A stretch of DNA of 64,000 nt. Origin: Enterocloster alcoholdehydrogenati (lineage in GTDB: Bacteria > Bacillota > Clostridia > Lachnospirales > Lachnospiraceae). A program made the position numbers and the translations under genes. The notes below the pieces were generated by a model. The model was not told the DNA's origin and ran no database searches. It saw nothing but the letters and a program-made list of their open reading frames with translations. Numbering within the stretch: position 1 is the first letter of the stretch; the number at the start of each line of letters is the position of its first letter. The stretch spans positions 124,001 to 188,000 of the forward strand of contig NZ_BLTJ01000007.1 of assembly GCF_013282095.1 (NCBI RefSeq), given 5' to 3'. Shown in pieces: positions 24,520 through 32,633 of the stretch.

Positions 24520-26191
24520 TTTCCTCACCTTCTTCCAGGATATTCCTCTCTGTCTCCTGCTTTAAACGCCGTTTTAGTTCTTCCTTCAGCAGATATTTTT
24601 TTACTTTGCCGCTTCCCGTATGGGGGATCCTGCCGATCAGTTCCAGACGCTCCGGCCAGAAACGCTTTGGCACCCGCTTTTCTTTGAGGTAGGAAATGAC
24701 ATCTTCCAGACACAGCTTCTGTGTTCCGGGACAGGGAACCGCAAAAGCGCAGATGCGCTCTCCCAGACGGTCGTCCGGCATTCCGATAATAGCATGGTCG
24801 CCCATTCCGGGGCAGCCCTCCAGGGCATCGTTGATCTCATTGGTGTTGAGATTTTCTCCTCCGCGGACGATCATATCCTTTTTGCGTCCAATGATGCGGA
24901 TATTCTGATTTTCATCCATGACGCAGAGGTCTCCGCTGTGAAACCATCCCTCGTCATCCAGAACGCCGTCTGTGGTAGCCCGGTCCTTTAAATACCCCAC
25001 AAATACATTGGGGCCTCTGGACCATTCTTCCCCCGGCGTTTTGCAGGGAACATCCTTTCCATTTTCATCCACCACGCGAATCTCCACCCCCTCCACCGCG
25101 CGTCCGGAAGAGGCTCCTCCCAGCTTCAGCGCCTCACAGGGGCGTACAAAGGCGTGTGGAACACTTTCTGTGGAGCCGTACACCTCGCAGAGACAGATCC
25201 CGTAAGCTTCCGCCCGCTGCACCAGGTATCCCGGCACCGGCGCTCCTCCGCAGAGATAGAACTTAAGCCAGGGAAGGCTGCCCCCGTTTTGTTCCAGTTC
25301 ACGGAGAATATCGTAGATAAAGGGGGTGGCTCCCATGGAGTAAGTGGCCTTTTCCCGGTTCATCAGATCAATGGCAGCGCGGCACTGGTATTTCTGCTGT
25401 AAAATAACCCTGGCTCCCAAAAGCATGGGCGCGATGATGGCGTGGTGAAATCCGGTGGCATGGTGCAGGGGAGCAGGCATAAAAATGGCATCATCCTTTG
25501 TGAGATTTAGCTCCCGGTTAAAAGTTTCCTCGCTGTAACGCACATTGTCATGGGTCAAAAGAACGCCTTTGGTGCCTCCTGTAGTCCCTGATGTGCAGAG
25601 AATCACTGCCATGTCCTGGCCAGTCCGTCCGCGGACGCACTGCTCCTTTGCAAGAGGCTCATAGGTTTCCAGTATCCGGCGCAGCAGCAGAGTATCCGTC
25701 TGTGCAGGCTTTGCATCATCCAAGAGCACGATTCCCCTGAGTCCGGGCAGTTTTTCCTTCACCGACAAAATACGCCTTTCATAATCCGTCTTGTGGAAAA
25801 ACGTAGGGCCGAAATAGCATTTTGACTCCGTAGCCTCCAGAGCACGGATCAGTTCTTTTTCTTCATAGCACATGGCAACGGGATGAGCCACTGCTCCCAC
25901 CTTGAAGCAGGCAATGGTAATCATGGCAAACTCGCTCCAGATGGGGAGCTGATAGGAGACAACGTCCTGAGAACAGACCCCAAGAGATCGGAGATAGGAA
26001 GCCACACGGCCGGCGGCCTCATCCATTTCCCTGTATGTATACCGGTATCCCCGGTCATCTGCCACGTATTCCCGGTCCGGGTACTGACTCAGAGTCTGCT
26101 CCCAGCAGTCTAACAGCGTCTGATTCGTCCAGTATCCCTTTTCCAGATACAGCTCTCTCTGTTTTGGATTTACTTTCCTCTCTTCAAACAT
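24503..26191 (-). CDS. Acyl-CoA synthetase / AMP-dependent CoA ligase (CaiC-like)
   Basis: Adenylate-forming enzyme of 562 residues that activates a carboxylic acid to its CoA thioester with ATP. The AMP-binding P-loop is VILCTSGTTGGTKGV, the A5 motif lies at EVYGSTES, the hinge at GDLCVMDENQNIRIIGRKKD, and the catalytic Lys near the end in TGSGKVKKYLL. Similarity is to the medium-chain and crotonobetaine/carnitine-CoA ligase group. It lies after etfA in the minus-strand cluster and overlaps the next gene. Substrate could be a short or aromatic acid; sequence alone cannot decide. Confidence 0.9.
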   Translation of the reverse strand: MFEERKVNPKQRELYLEKGYWTNQTLLDCWEQTLSQYPDREYVADDRGYRYTYREMDEAAGRVASYLRSLGVCSQDVVSYQLPIWSEFAMITIACFKVGAVAHPVAMCYEEKELIRALEATESKCYFGPTFFHKTDYERRILSVKEKLPGLRGIVLLDDAKPAQTDTLLLRRILETYEPLAKEQCVRGRTGQDMAVILCTSGTTGGTKGVLLTHDNVRYSEETFNRELNLTKDDAIFMPAPLHHATGFHHAIIAPMLLGARVILQQKYQCRAAIDLMNREKATYSMGATPFIYDILRELEQNGGSLPWLKFYLCGGAPVPGYLVQRAEAYGICLCEVYGSTESVPHAFVRPCEALKLGGASSGRAVEGVEIRVVDENGKDVPCKTPGEEWSRGPNVFVGYLKDRATTDGVLDDEGWFHSGDLCVMDENQNIRIIGRKKDMIVRGGENLNTNEINDALEGCPGMGDHAIIGMPDDRLGERICAFAVPCPGTQKLCLEDVISYLKEKRVPKRFWPERLELIGRIPHTGSGKVKKYLLKEELKRRLKQETERNILEEGEENGAGI

Positions 26192-26263
26192 AACCTGTCT
26201 CCTCTGTCTGTTCCCGGCCCGGAGCGAAACGGGCGGCTTTTCTCTGCCTGGATGCGCCCTTTA

Positions 26264-27274
26264 TCAGCCCTGTTTTCTTGCCTTTAATTCTTTTACCAGA
26301 GCCGGTACAATCTCAAAAACATCTCCTACAATACCGTAATCCGCCACCTCAAAGATCGGCGCCGTCTCATCCTTATTGATGGCTACAATGGTGCCGGAAC
26401 CGCTCATTCCGGCTACGTGCTGCACTGCCCCGGAGATGGCGCAGGCAAAATAGATCTTGGGAGTGACTGTGGAGCCCGTTTGCCCCACCTGCCGGCTCTG
26501 GGGCATCCAGCCGGCGTCTACCGCTGCCCTGGAGCACCCCACGGTTCCCCCAAGGACGTCCGCAAGTTCCCGGAGGACAGCAAAATTTTCCTTACTCTTC
26601 ATACCCCGGCCGCCGGATACAATGACCTCTGCCTCGTCCAGGCGCATATCGTTCTCCTCGCAGGCCTTAATAAATTCAAGGACTCTGGTACGGATCTGGC
26701 TTTCCGGCGTATGAATGTCCTCCTCTATGATCTCCGGCCGGTTGTTTTCTCTTCTCTCCGGCTTTTTAAATGCGCCGGGGCGGCAGGTGCCCATCTGGGG
26801 ACGGGTATCTGCGCAGAGGATCTGAGCGTACAGGTTTCCGCCAAATGCGGGGCGCTCCCAGATCACATTTTGGGTCTCCTCATCTACACTTAAGGCAGTG
26901 CAGTCCGCCGTCAGACCTGTGTGCAGGCTTACCGCGATCTTAGAGCCCAGATCTCTTCCGTTCACCGTAGCTCCTACCAGGATCGTGTTGGGCTTATAGG
27001 TTTCGCACAGTTTTAAAAATACATGGCCGTAGGCGTCTGCAGAGTAATTTTCATACTCGTCGCCCTTCACCACATAGATCCGGTCTGCTCCGTAAGCGGC
27101 GGACTCTTTTACAGCCGCCTCCGTCTCCTTTCCGATCACTACGGCGCACAGCCTCTGCTTTAACCCGTCTGCCAGCTTTCTTCCCTGGCCCAAAAGCTCC
27201 AGGCCAACGCTTTTTGGCTGACCCTGGAAACACTCGATAAATACCCATACGTCTCTGTATGTATCAAAACTCAT
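26264..27274 (-). CDS. etfA: Electron transfer flavoprotein alpha subunit
   Basis: FAD-binding subunit of 336 residues. The C-terminal FAD domain shows the canonical run from VSGGRGMKS through [20 protein letters not shown], then [19 protein letters not shown], and [13 protein letters not shown]. Together with EtfB it shuttles electrons to or from the acyl-CoA dehydrogenases encoded upstream. The ATG has GGAGGAGG upstream. It follows etfB by 56 bp. Whether the complex bifurcates electrons from NADH to ferredoxin cannot be decided from reading; a confurcating or bifurcating role is common in anaerobes. Confidence 0.93.
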   Translation of the reverse strand: MSFDTYRDVWVFIECFQGQPKSVGLELLGQGRKLADGLKQRLCAVVIGKETEAAVKESAAYGADRIYVVKGDEYENYSADAYGHVFLKLCETYKPNTILVGATVNGRDLGSKIAVSLHTGLTADCTALSVDEETQNVIWERPAFGGNLYAQILCADTRPQMGTCRPGAFKKPERRENNRPEIIEEDIHTPESQIRTRVLEFIKACEENDMRLDEAEVIVSGGRGMKSKENFAVLRELADVLGGTVGCSRAAVDAGWMPQSRQVGQTGSTVTPKIYFACAISGAVQHVAGMSGSGTIVAINKDETAPIFEVADYGIVGDVFEIVPALVKELKARKQG

Positions 27275-27330
27275 CGTTCCAACCTCCTCCAGCCGTCAGG
27301 CGGCTGTCTCTCTTTCTCCGCACTCTGTTC

Positions 27331-28119
27331 TTACAGTATCTTTGCCTCTGTGAGCATATCGATCAGGCGGTCCGCCGTCTCCTTTGGACTTGCACCCCCG
27401 ATGCTTACGCAGTTTGCGGTTCTCTTTGGGGTGAATGTTGCCTTTACACGGGTAGGAGAACCCTTTAAGCCCATTTTAGCTGTGTCTGCATTCGGAAGGT
27501 CTGCCAGAGTGATCTGGCCGATCTCTGTTCTAAAGGAACGCATAACACCTTTTACAGTGGCGTAGCGGGGCTTATTGCTCTCCTTGGTAGCTGTACAGAG
27601 CACCGGAAACTGTGTTTCCACTACCTCTATTCCCTCTTCCACCTGACGTCTGGCGATGACCTTATCTCCTTCCACTTTAAGGCTCAGCACATAAGTCAGA
27701 CGGGTAGCTCCCAGATGCTCCGCAATGCTGGGAGCGGTCTGTCCCGTATCTCCGTCAATGGCCTGTTTTCCGCCCAGGATTATGTCATAGGATCCAAGCT
27801 TTTTAATGGCCTCTGACAGGATATAGCTGGTCGCATATGTATCGGAGCCTCCGAAAGCGCGGTCTGTTACCAGATACGCTTCATCCGCTCCCATGGCCAG
27901 CGCCTCCCTGAGCACCTCCTTTGCCTGGGGCGGCCCCATGGAAATTACAGTTACCTTTCCGCCGTACTGGTTCTTAAGCTGAAGGCCAGTTTCCAGCGCA
28001 TTTTTATCAAAGGGATTCATAATGCTTGGCACACCCGTACGGATCAGCGTATTTTTCACCGGATCGATCCGTATCTCCGTGGTATCCGGCACCTGTTTGA
28101 TGCAGACAACGATATTCAT
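27331..28119 (-). CDS. etfB: Electron transfer flavoprotein beta subunit
   Basis: EtfB/FixA protein of 262 residues that binds AMP or a second FAD and pairs with EtfA. It begins MNIVVCIKQVPDT, and shows MNPFDKNALETGLQLK, the GGKQAIDGDTGQTAPSIAEHLG motif and RYATVKGVMRS. The ATG at 28119 is preferred because AGGAGGA stands seven bases before it; the ATG six bases earlier is too close. It starts 17 bp after the acyl-CoA dehydrogenase stop codon, the usual acd-etfB-etfA order. Confidence 0.94.
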   Translation of the reverse strand: MNIVVCIKQVPDTTEIRIDPVKNTLIRTGVPSIMNPFDKNALETGLQLKNQYGGKVTVISMGPPQAKEVLREALAMGADEAYLVTDRAFGGSDTYATSYILSEAIKKLGSYDIILGGKQAIDGDTGQTAPSIAEHLGATRLTYVLSLKVEGDKVIARRQVEEGIEVVETQFPVLCTATKESNKPRYATVKGVMRSFRTEIGQITLADLPNADTAKMGLKGSPTRVKATFTPKRTANCVSIGGASPKETADRLIDMLTEAKIL

Positions 28120-28136
28120 CTTCATTCCTCCTGCTC

Positions 28137-29279
28137 TTATTTGTATTCTTTGTTCAGTACATTGGCTATGGTCAGTCTCTGGATCTGATTGGCTCCTTCA
28201 AAGATCTGGAACACCTTCACATCCCGCATCAGCTTCTCCACCGGATACTCCCTGCTGTAGCCGTAGCCTCCAAATATCTGTACTGCGTTGGAGGTAACCT
28301 CCTGGGCGCAGTCAGATACAAAGGTCTTGCAGATGGAGCCTTCCTTCTGCACCATAATGCCTGCATCCATCATCTTCATGGTGTTGTTCACCAGACACCG
28401 GGATGCCTCGATCTTGATCGCCATATCCGCTAACATCTGCTGTACCATCTGGAACTTGATGATCGGCGTATTAAACTGCTTTCTCTCCTTGGCATACTTT
28501 ACGGATTCATCCAGAGCGCGCTGCATGATGCCTACTGCCAGCGTTGCCACAAAGGCCCTGGACAGGTTTAAAGCATTCAGAGCCAGCTTAAAGCCGCTTC
28601 CCTCCGGACCCACCATGGCAGAAGCTTTTACACGGACATTTTCAAAGATAAGATCCGTGGTATTAGAGAGGCGCAGGCCCATCTTATTCTCGTGGGCTCC
28701 GACGGTTACTCCGGGAGCATCCGCGTCAATGATAAAGGCAGAAATTCCTTTGTGGCCTGCCGTCGGGTCGGTCTTAAAGAAACCTACAAACACGCTGGCT
28801 ACCGCTCCATTGGTGATAAAAGTCTTGGTTCCGTTTAAAATATATTCGTCGCCGTCCTTAACCGCCGTGGCCCTCATGGCCGCGGGATCGGAGCCTGCGT
28901 TTGGCTCTGTGAGGGCAAAGCCTGCAAAGGCTCCCGGAGCCACCTTGTCGGCAAAATACTTCCCCTGCTCTCTGGTTCCTGCCAGGATCACATTCCGCAG
29001 GGCCACAAAAGATGTTACAAAAGTGATGGCATAGCCTGCATCCACCTTTGCCAGCTCCTCAAAGATCATGGCTGTAGTCTCATAGCTCAGTCCCGCTCCG
29101 CCGTATTCTGCCGGAACCTCCAGCATATGCAGACCCATATCAAATCCCCATTTATACAGTTCTTTGGGGCATTCTCCCTTTTCATCGGCATCCTTTACAT
29201 AAGGCTTTATCTCATTTTCCGCCATCTCTTTTACCAAAGCGATCAGCGCTTTCTGTTCTTCGGTATACATTAAGCTCAT
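28137..29279 (-). CDS. Acyl-CoA dehydrogenase (butyryl-CoA-dehydrogenase type)
   Basis: Flavoprotein of 380 residues that interconverts acyl-CoA and 2-enoyl-CoA with EtfAB as electron partner. Standard features: MYTEEQKALIALVKEMAENE opening, FALTEPNAGSDPAAM, FITNGAVASVFVGF, the RKQFNTPIIKFQMVQ helix, and the catalytic base Glu near residue 361 in FEGANQIQR. In strict anaerobes with adjacent etfBA it usually runs in the reductive direction. It is the second acyl-CoA dehydrogenase of the cluster, directly upstream of etfB. Confidence 0.94.
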   Translation of the reverse strand: MSLMYTEEQKALIALVKEMAENEIKPYVKDADEKGECPKELYKWGFDMGLHMLEVPAEYGGAGLSYETTAMIFEELAKVDAGYAITFVTSFVALRNVILAGTREQGKYFADKVAPGAFAGFALTEPNAGSDPAAMRATAVKDGDEYILNGTKTFITNGAVASVFVGFFKTDPTAGHKGISAFIIDADAPGVTVGAHENKMGLRLSNTTDLIFENVRVKASAMVGPEGSGFKLALNALNLSRAFVATLAVGIMQRALDESVKYAKERKQFNTPIIKFQMVQQMLADMAIKIEASRCLVNNTMKMMDAGIMVQKEGSICKTFVSDCAQEVTSNAVQIFGGYGYSREYPVEKLMRDVKVFQIFEGANQIQRLTIANVLNKEYK

Positions 29280-29338
29280 GTCTGTATCACCTTCCCCTTT
29301 CCTGGCTGTCCGTTCCTTCTACGTCGACGGCAGCATAT

Positions 29339-30574
29339 TCACAGTTTTTTCAGTTTCGTCTCTCCCGTGGCCGCACCGGAGGCAATGGCCTGGCGGATCT
29401 GCTCTTTTGTATATCCCATCTGCTCCATCAGTTCTATGGTATGGGCACCCTGGGAACCGCCGCTTACATACTCCGGCTCTCCCATGCTCTTAAACCGGAT
29501 GGGATTGGTTGGCATAAAACGTTCCCCGGAAGGATAGGGGATCTTTGCCAGGATGTGGTTGGCCGCCGCCTGCTCATCCCGGTAAATATCCTCCGGCTCC
29601 ATGCAGGCCTCGCAGGGCATATCGCTGGCTTTCAGGCGTTCCATCAGCTCTTCCCTGGTAAATCGGGCGATGGCACGGTCTAAGGCAGCCACCACCTCAC
29701 CGTTTAAGCCGTTTGCATTGATATCCTCGCAGCGGCGGTATTTCTCTCTGGCCTCAGGGGTAAGCATTTCCGGCGCGTCAAGCACGGTAAACATCTTCTC
29801 GTAATCCCGGTCATATTCCGGGCAGCAGATGCATACCCACTTGCCGTCTCTGGTGCGGAATACGTCATTAAATGGATTGACCACCTCCGTACGGTTCTTT
29901 GGATACTGGTTTCCGTACTGGGCGGAAATAAGACCGGTGCTTAAGGCGTAGACGGCCGCATGGTGGAGGCTCACCGTTACCTTGTCTCCCATCCCGGTCT
30001 TTTCCCTGCCGTAAAGGGCTGCGCAGATGCCGGAGGCCAGCGCCAGAGATACCTGGAAATCCCCAAAACCGTTGGTTGGGATCATGGGGGCGTCGCCCCG
30101 GTTGACTGTGGTGCCGAATACGCCTCCCCTTGCCATATAGCAGGTGACATCAAAGCCCGCCGTATCCTTTTCCGGCCCGTTTTCACCGTATCCCAGAACC
30201 TGAGCAAAAATTAGTCTGGGGAATTTTTCTTTTAATGTGTCGTAATCCAGTCCCAGCTTCACCAGGGACTTTGTTCTGGTATTGGTTACAAAAACATCTG
30301 CCTGGGACAAAAGCTTATAGGCGATCTCCTGTCCCATAGGATCCTTTAAATTCAGGGTAATGAATTTTTTATTAAAATTGGCTACGTCAAAGGCCAGATT
30401 TTCTTCATCGCTGTAGGGCATATTGAAAACAGCTCCCTGTGTTCTGGCCGGATCGCCTTTGGCTGACTCGATCTTTACACAGTCAGCCCCCCACTCTCCC
30501 AGCACCCTCACGGTAGTAGGCGCTGCCAGGTAAGTCGTCAGATCCACTACCTTTACCCCCTCTAATGGTCTCAT
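29339..30574 (-). CDS. Family III CoA-transferase (CaiB/BaiF/FldA group)
   Basis: Transfers CoA between a product acyl-CoA and a substrate acid, 411 residues. The opening MRPLEGVKVVDLTTYLAAPT and LLGEWGAD-type motif (VLGEWGADCVKIE) mark the family; the catalytic Asp is D142 in AGFDVTCYMARGG. The sequence around LAAPTTVRVL is closer in feel to FldA/HadA-type arylacrylate and isocaprenoate transferases than to formyl-CoA transferase, but this is only an impression. The ATG at 30574 follows AAGGAAGG; the open frame extends further upstream without a good site. It sits between two acyl-CoA dehydrogenase genes. Confidence 0.9.
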   Translation of the reverse strand: MRPLEGVKVVDLTTYLAAPTTVRVLGEWGADCVKIESAKGDPARTQGAVFNMPYSDEENLAFDVANFNKKFITLNLKDPMGQEIAYKLLSQADVFVTNTRTKSLVKLGLDYDTLKEKFPRLIFAQVLGYGENGPEKDTAGFDVTCYMARGGVFGTTVNRGDAPMIPTNGFGDFQVSLALASGICAALYGREKTGMGDKVTVSLHHAAVYALSTGLISAQYGNQYPKNRTEVVNPFNDVFRTRDGKWVCICCPEYDRDYEKMFTVLDAPEMLTPEAREKYRRCEDINANGLNGEVVAALDRAIARFTREELMERLKASDMPCEACMEPEDIYRDEQAAANHILAKIPYPSGERFMPTNPIRFKSMGEPEYVSGGSQGAHTIELMEQMGYTKEQIRQAIASGAATGETKLKKL

Positions 30575-30671
30575 GCTCTCATCCTTCCTTTCCTGCTTTT
30601 TGCACTCTTTTTCCTGCTCCGTTCTCACCATCTGTCCGGCCCGTGACCATGGCTATATCCCAGGATGAGAA

Positions 30672-30709
30672 CAGGGCCATCCAGTCCAGGGATGAACCGG
30701 ATGGCCCTG
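30672..30709. other. Perfect 11-bp hairpin between acyl-CoA dehydrogenase and CoA-transferase genes
   Basis: CAGGGCCATCC (30672-30682) and GGATGGCCCTG (30699-30709) are perfect complements with a 16-base loop. It lies in the 178-bp spacer on the minus-strand transcript. No U-tract follows, so it may be a processing or stability element setting different expression of the first gene and the rest. Confidence 0.6.
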
Positions 30710-30752
30710 CAGGTCAGCTGCCTGTGTCACGCTTCCCGGTCAGGCGGCTGGA

Positions 30753-31937
30753 TCACAGAACATATTCCATATGTGCGCCATGCTTAATGGTGTTTCTGGA
30801 AATAGTGATTCTCTGAACGGTAGGAGCACCCTCCTCCAGCCACATTGCACGGCAGTCGCGGTACAGTCTCTCAACGGGGCCGTACTTGCAGTCCTCAAAG
30901 TATCCTACTCCTCCGAAGATCTCCAGCATCTCATCGCTGACCTTCCTTGTGGTGTCAATACTGAACAGCTTGCACATTGCAGCCTTTTCCTCAATGTATT
31001 CGCCGGTTGGGTTTTCCATATATGCCTTAGCAAAATCGTAAACCATGCAGCGCAGCGCGTGTACCATCATGGACATATCCGCGATCTTTACACGGATGGC
31101 CTGACGGGTGCCGATAGGCTTTCCGAAGGTCACACGGTCATTGGCATATGCCAGAGACAGCTCCAGCATCCTCTGAGCCATTCCCAGGTTGCTGGCTGCG
31201 ATATGGGCGCGGGATACGGATAAGGAATGCATGGCGATCTCAAGTCCCTGCCCTTCTCTGCCTAAGAGATACTTCTTGTCGATCCGGCAGTCGGTGAATT
31301 TTAATTCTCCATGGCCGGCTCCGCGGCATCCCATCATATGAGGCATATTGATGACCTCAAAGCCGGGAGCATCCATGGGAACAAAGAACGCGGAAAGGCG
31401 ATCATCCTTGTCGGAATCAGGATTGGTCACTGCGATCACATAAGCAAATTCGCAGCAGTCTGTATGGGAAATCAGCGTCTTTTCTCCGTTCAGGACATAG
31501 CTGTCGCCATCCTTTACAGCCATGGTATGTAAGTCAGCGCCGGTTCCTCCCGTTGCCTCAGTTAATGCAAAGCAGGTAAATACTTCCTTGTCCTGGAATT
31601 TTGACATATACTCTGCCTTTAACTCAGGGCTGCCGTAATCGTCCAGTATTCTCCAGTTTAAGTCCATGGCATAGTGCAGATGCATTCTCATTCCGCCCGG
31701 CCCTCTGGAAAACTCCTCCTGTACCTGCAAGATCTCCAGTTCATTTAAGCCCCAGCCGCCGTACTCCTCAGGCAGGGAACAGCGGTATAAATTGTTCTCA
31801 ATCGCCAGATCGTAGAATTCCTGCGGAAATTTGTTGGTCACTTCTACCTCTTTCTGAATCTCCTCAAGAGGCCCTTCTGCCAGCTCGCGGATCTGCTTTA
31901 AGTAAGCCTGAAACTCTTCCTTCGTTAATTTGCTCAT
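30753..31937 (-). CDS. Acyl-CoA dehydrogenase, first gene of the reductive cluster (CaiA-like)
   Basis: Flavoprotein of 394 residues, clearly different from the second dehydrogenase at 28137. Marks are FALTEATGGTGADLHTM (substrate and FAD loop), LNGEKTLISHTDCCEFAYV, the RVTFGKPIGTRQAIR helix and the base Glu in LEEGAPTVQR near residue 369. The first-gene position behind its own promoter suggests that it defines the pathway's substrate. The ATG at 31937 is chosen (AAGGAGG seven bases upstream); GTG at 31940 is adjacent. CaiA-type crotonobetainyl-CoA reductases and aryl-enoyl-CoA reductases are both plausible relatives. Confidence 0.9.
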   Translation of the reverse strand: MSKLTKEEFQAYLKQIRELAEGPLEEIQKEVEVTNKFPQEFYDLAIENNLYRCSLPEEYGGWGLNELEILQVQEEFSRGPGGMRMHLHYAMDLNWRILDDYGSPELKAEYMSKFQDKEVFTCFALTEATGGTGADLHTMAVKDGDSYVLNGEKTLISHTDCCEFAYVIAVTNPDSDKDDRLSAFFVPMDAPGFEVINMPHMMGCRGAGHGELKFTDCRIDKKYLLGREGQGLEIAMHSLSVSRAHIAASNLGMAQRMLELSLAYANDRVTFGKPIGTRQAIRVKIADMSMMVHALRCMVYDFAKAYMENPTGEYIEEKAAMCKLFSIDTTRKVSDEMLEIFGGVGYFEDCKYGPVERLYRDCRAMWLEEGAPTVQRITISRNTIKHGAHMEYVL

Positions 31938-31992
31938 CACATATCCTCCTTATACTTTAAACTGCTATTTTTTTAACAATCTTTATGATGTT

Positions 31993-32022
31993 ATTATATC
32001 GTTAAGCACGCCAAATATCCAA
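31993..32022 (-). promoter_or_regulatory. Promoter of the acyl-CoA cluster
   Basis: On the minus strand TATAAT (31993-31998) has a poor -35 (TGGATA) 17 bp upstream, about 56 bp before the dehydrogenase start. The weak -35 suggests dependence on an activator. It is divergent from the thioesterase promoter. Confidence 0.5.
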
Positions 32023-32083
32023 TCGGCTGTACCCCATGGTTTTCCTCCGATCAATCGTTAAAATCTATGGATCATTTTTTCAG

Positions 32084-32112
32084 TTGTAAATGGATTTTTC
32101 CGGTGATATATT
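32084..32112 (+). promoter_or_regulatory. Promoter of the thioesterase gene
   Basis: TTGTAA (32084-32089) and TATATT (32107-32112) are 17 bp apart, with a TG one base before the -10 (extended -10). Downstream CCTCAG-AAC-CTGAGG (32148-32162) is a perfect 6-bp palindrome in the leader and could be an operator or small hairpin. Confidence 0.6.
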
Positions 32113-32206
32113 GTATTTTGAGATATTTTTAACAAACAGAGATCACACCTCAGAACCTGAGGCGATATTTTCCTGAATTTTGACAGAACAGAAAGGGGAA
32201 TGCTTT

Positions 32207-32611
32207 TTGATTACAAGACCTGAAATCATGGAAGGGCTCCGGCGGCATATACAGCCGATCGGAGGACAGGAACATTTAAAAATCATAGAAGTGGGGCCGG
32301 GACACGTCCGGCTTTCATTAGAACTTACTTCTGAAGCTTTGAATCTGTACGGCAGTGCCCACGGAGGCTTTCTTTTCTCTCTGTGCGACATTGCCGCAGG
32401 GATGGCGGTCTACGCATATGAGACAGCCAACGTAACCCAGTCTGCGGATATTCATTTTGTGAAGGGCGTCCGTTCCGGCACAGTTTATGTGGAAGCGACA
32501 GCTGTCCACAAGGGAAAAAAGACCGTGGTAAGCCAGGTAAATATTACCGATGAGCATGGGGCTCTGATCACCACCGGCACCTTTACCATGTTTTTAGGGG
32601 CCGCGCTGTAG
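32207..32611 (+). CDS. PaaI-type hotdog-fold thioesterase
   Basis: Cytoplasmic acyl-CoA thioesterase of about 134 residues. The hotdog helix reads GSAHGGFLFSLCDIAAGMAV, followed by ADIHFVKGVRSGTVYVEATA and GKKTVVSQVNI, as in PaaI/YbgC-like enzymes. A TTG start at 32207 is chosen because AAAGGGG lies eight bases before it; an in-frame ATG at 32228 has no ribosome site. Divergent from the acyl-CoA cluster, it could release CoA from stalled intermediates. Its stop codon sits in the loop of a GC-rich hairpin. Confidence 0.85.
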   Translation: MITRPEIMEGLRRHIQPIGGQEHLKIIEVGPGHVRLSLELTSEALNLYGSAHGGFLFSLCDIAAGMAVYAYETANVTQSADIHFVKGVRSGTVYVEATAVHKGKKTVVSQVNITDEHGALITTGTFTMFLGAAL

Positions 32612-32620
32612 CGCGGCCCC
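32597..32620. terminator. GC-rich hairpin overlapping the thioesterase stop codon
   Basis: GGGGCCGCGC (32597-32606) and GCGCGGCCCC (32611-32620) pair perfectly around TGTA. The TAG stop is split between loop and stem. The following bases are pyrimidine-rich with CCCTTTTC at 32627-32634, a poor U-tract. It sits 14 bp from the end of the converging MoxR gene and probably ends transcription from both sides. Confidence 0.6.
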
Positions 32621-32633
32621 TGCCCTCCCTTTT

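Noticed and set aside
24503-31937. Assigning the acyl-CoA cluster to carnitine/crotonobetaine metabolism (cai genes).
   Set aside because: CaiA-, CaiB- and CaiC-like proteins are present, but there is no CaiD hydratase, no CaiT/BCCT transporter and no trimethylammonium-specific feature that I can read. The same families serve aryl-acrylate and other enoate reductions, so the specific name is not supported.
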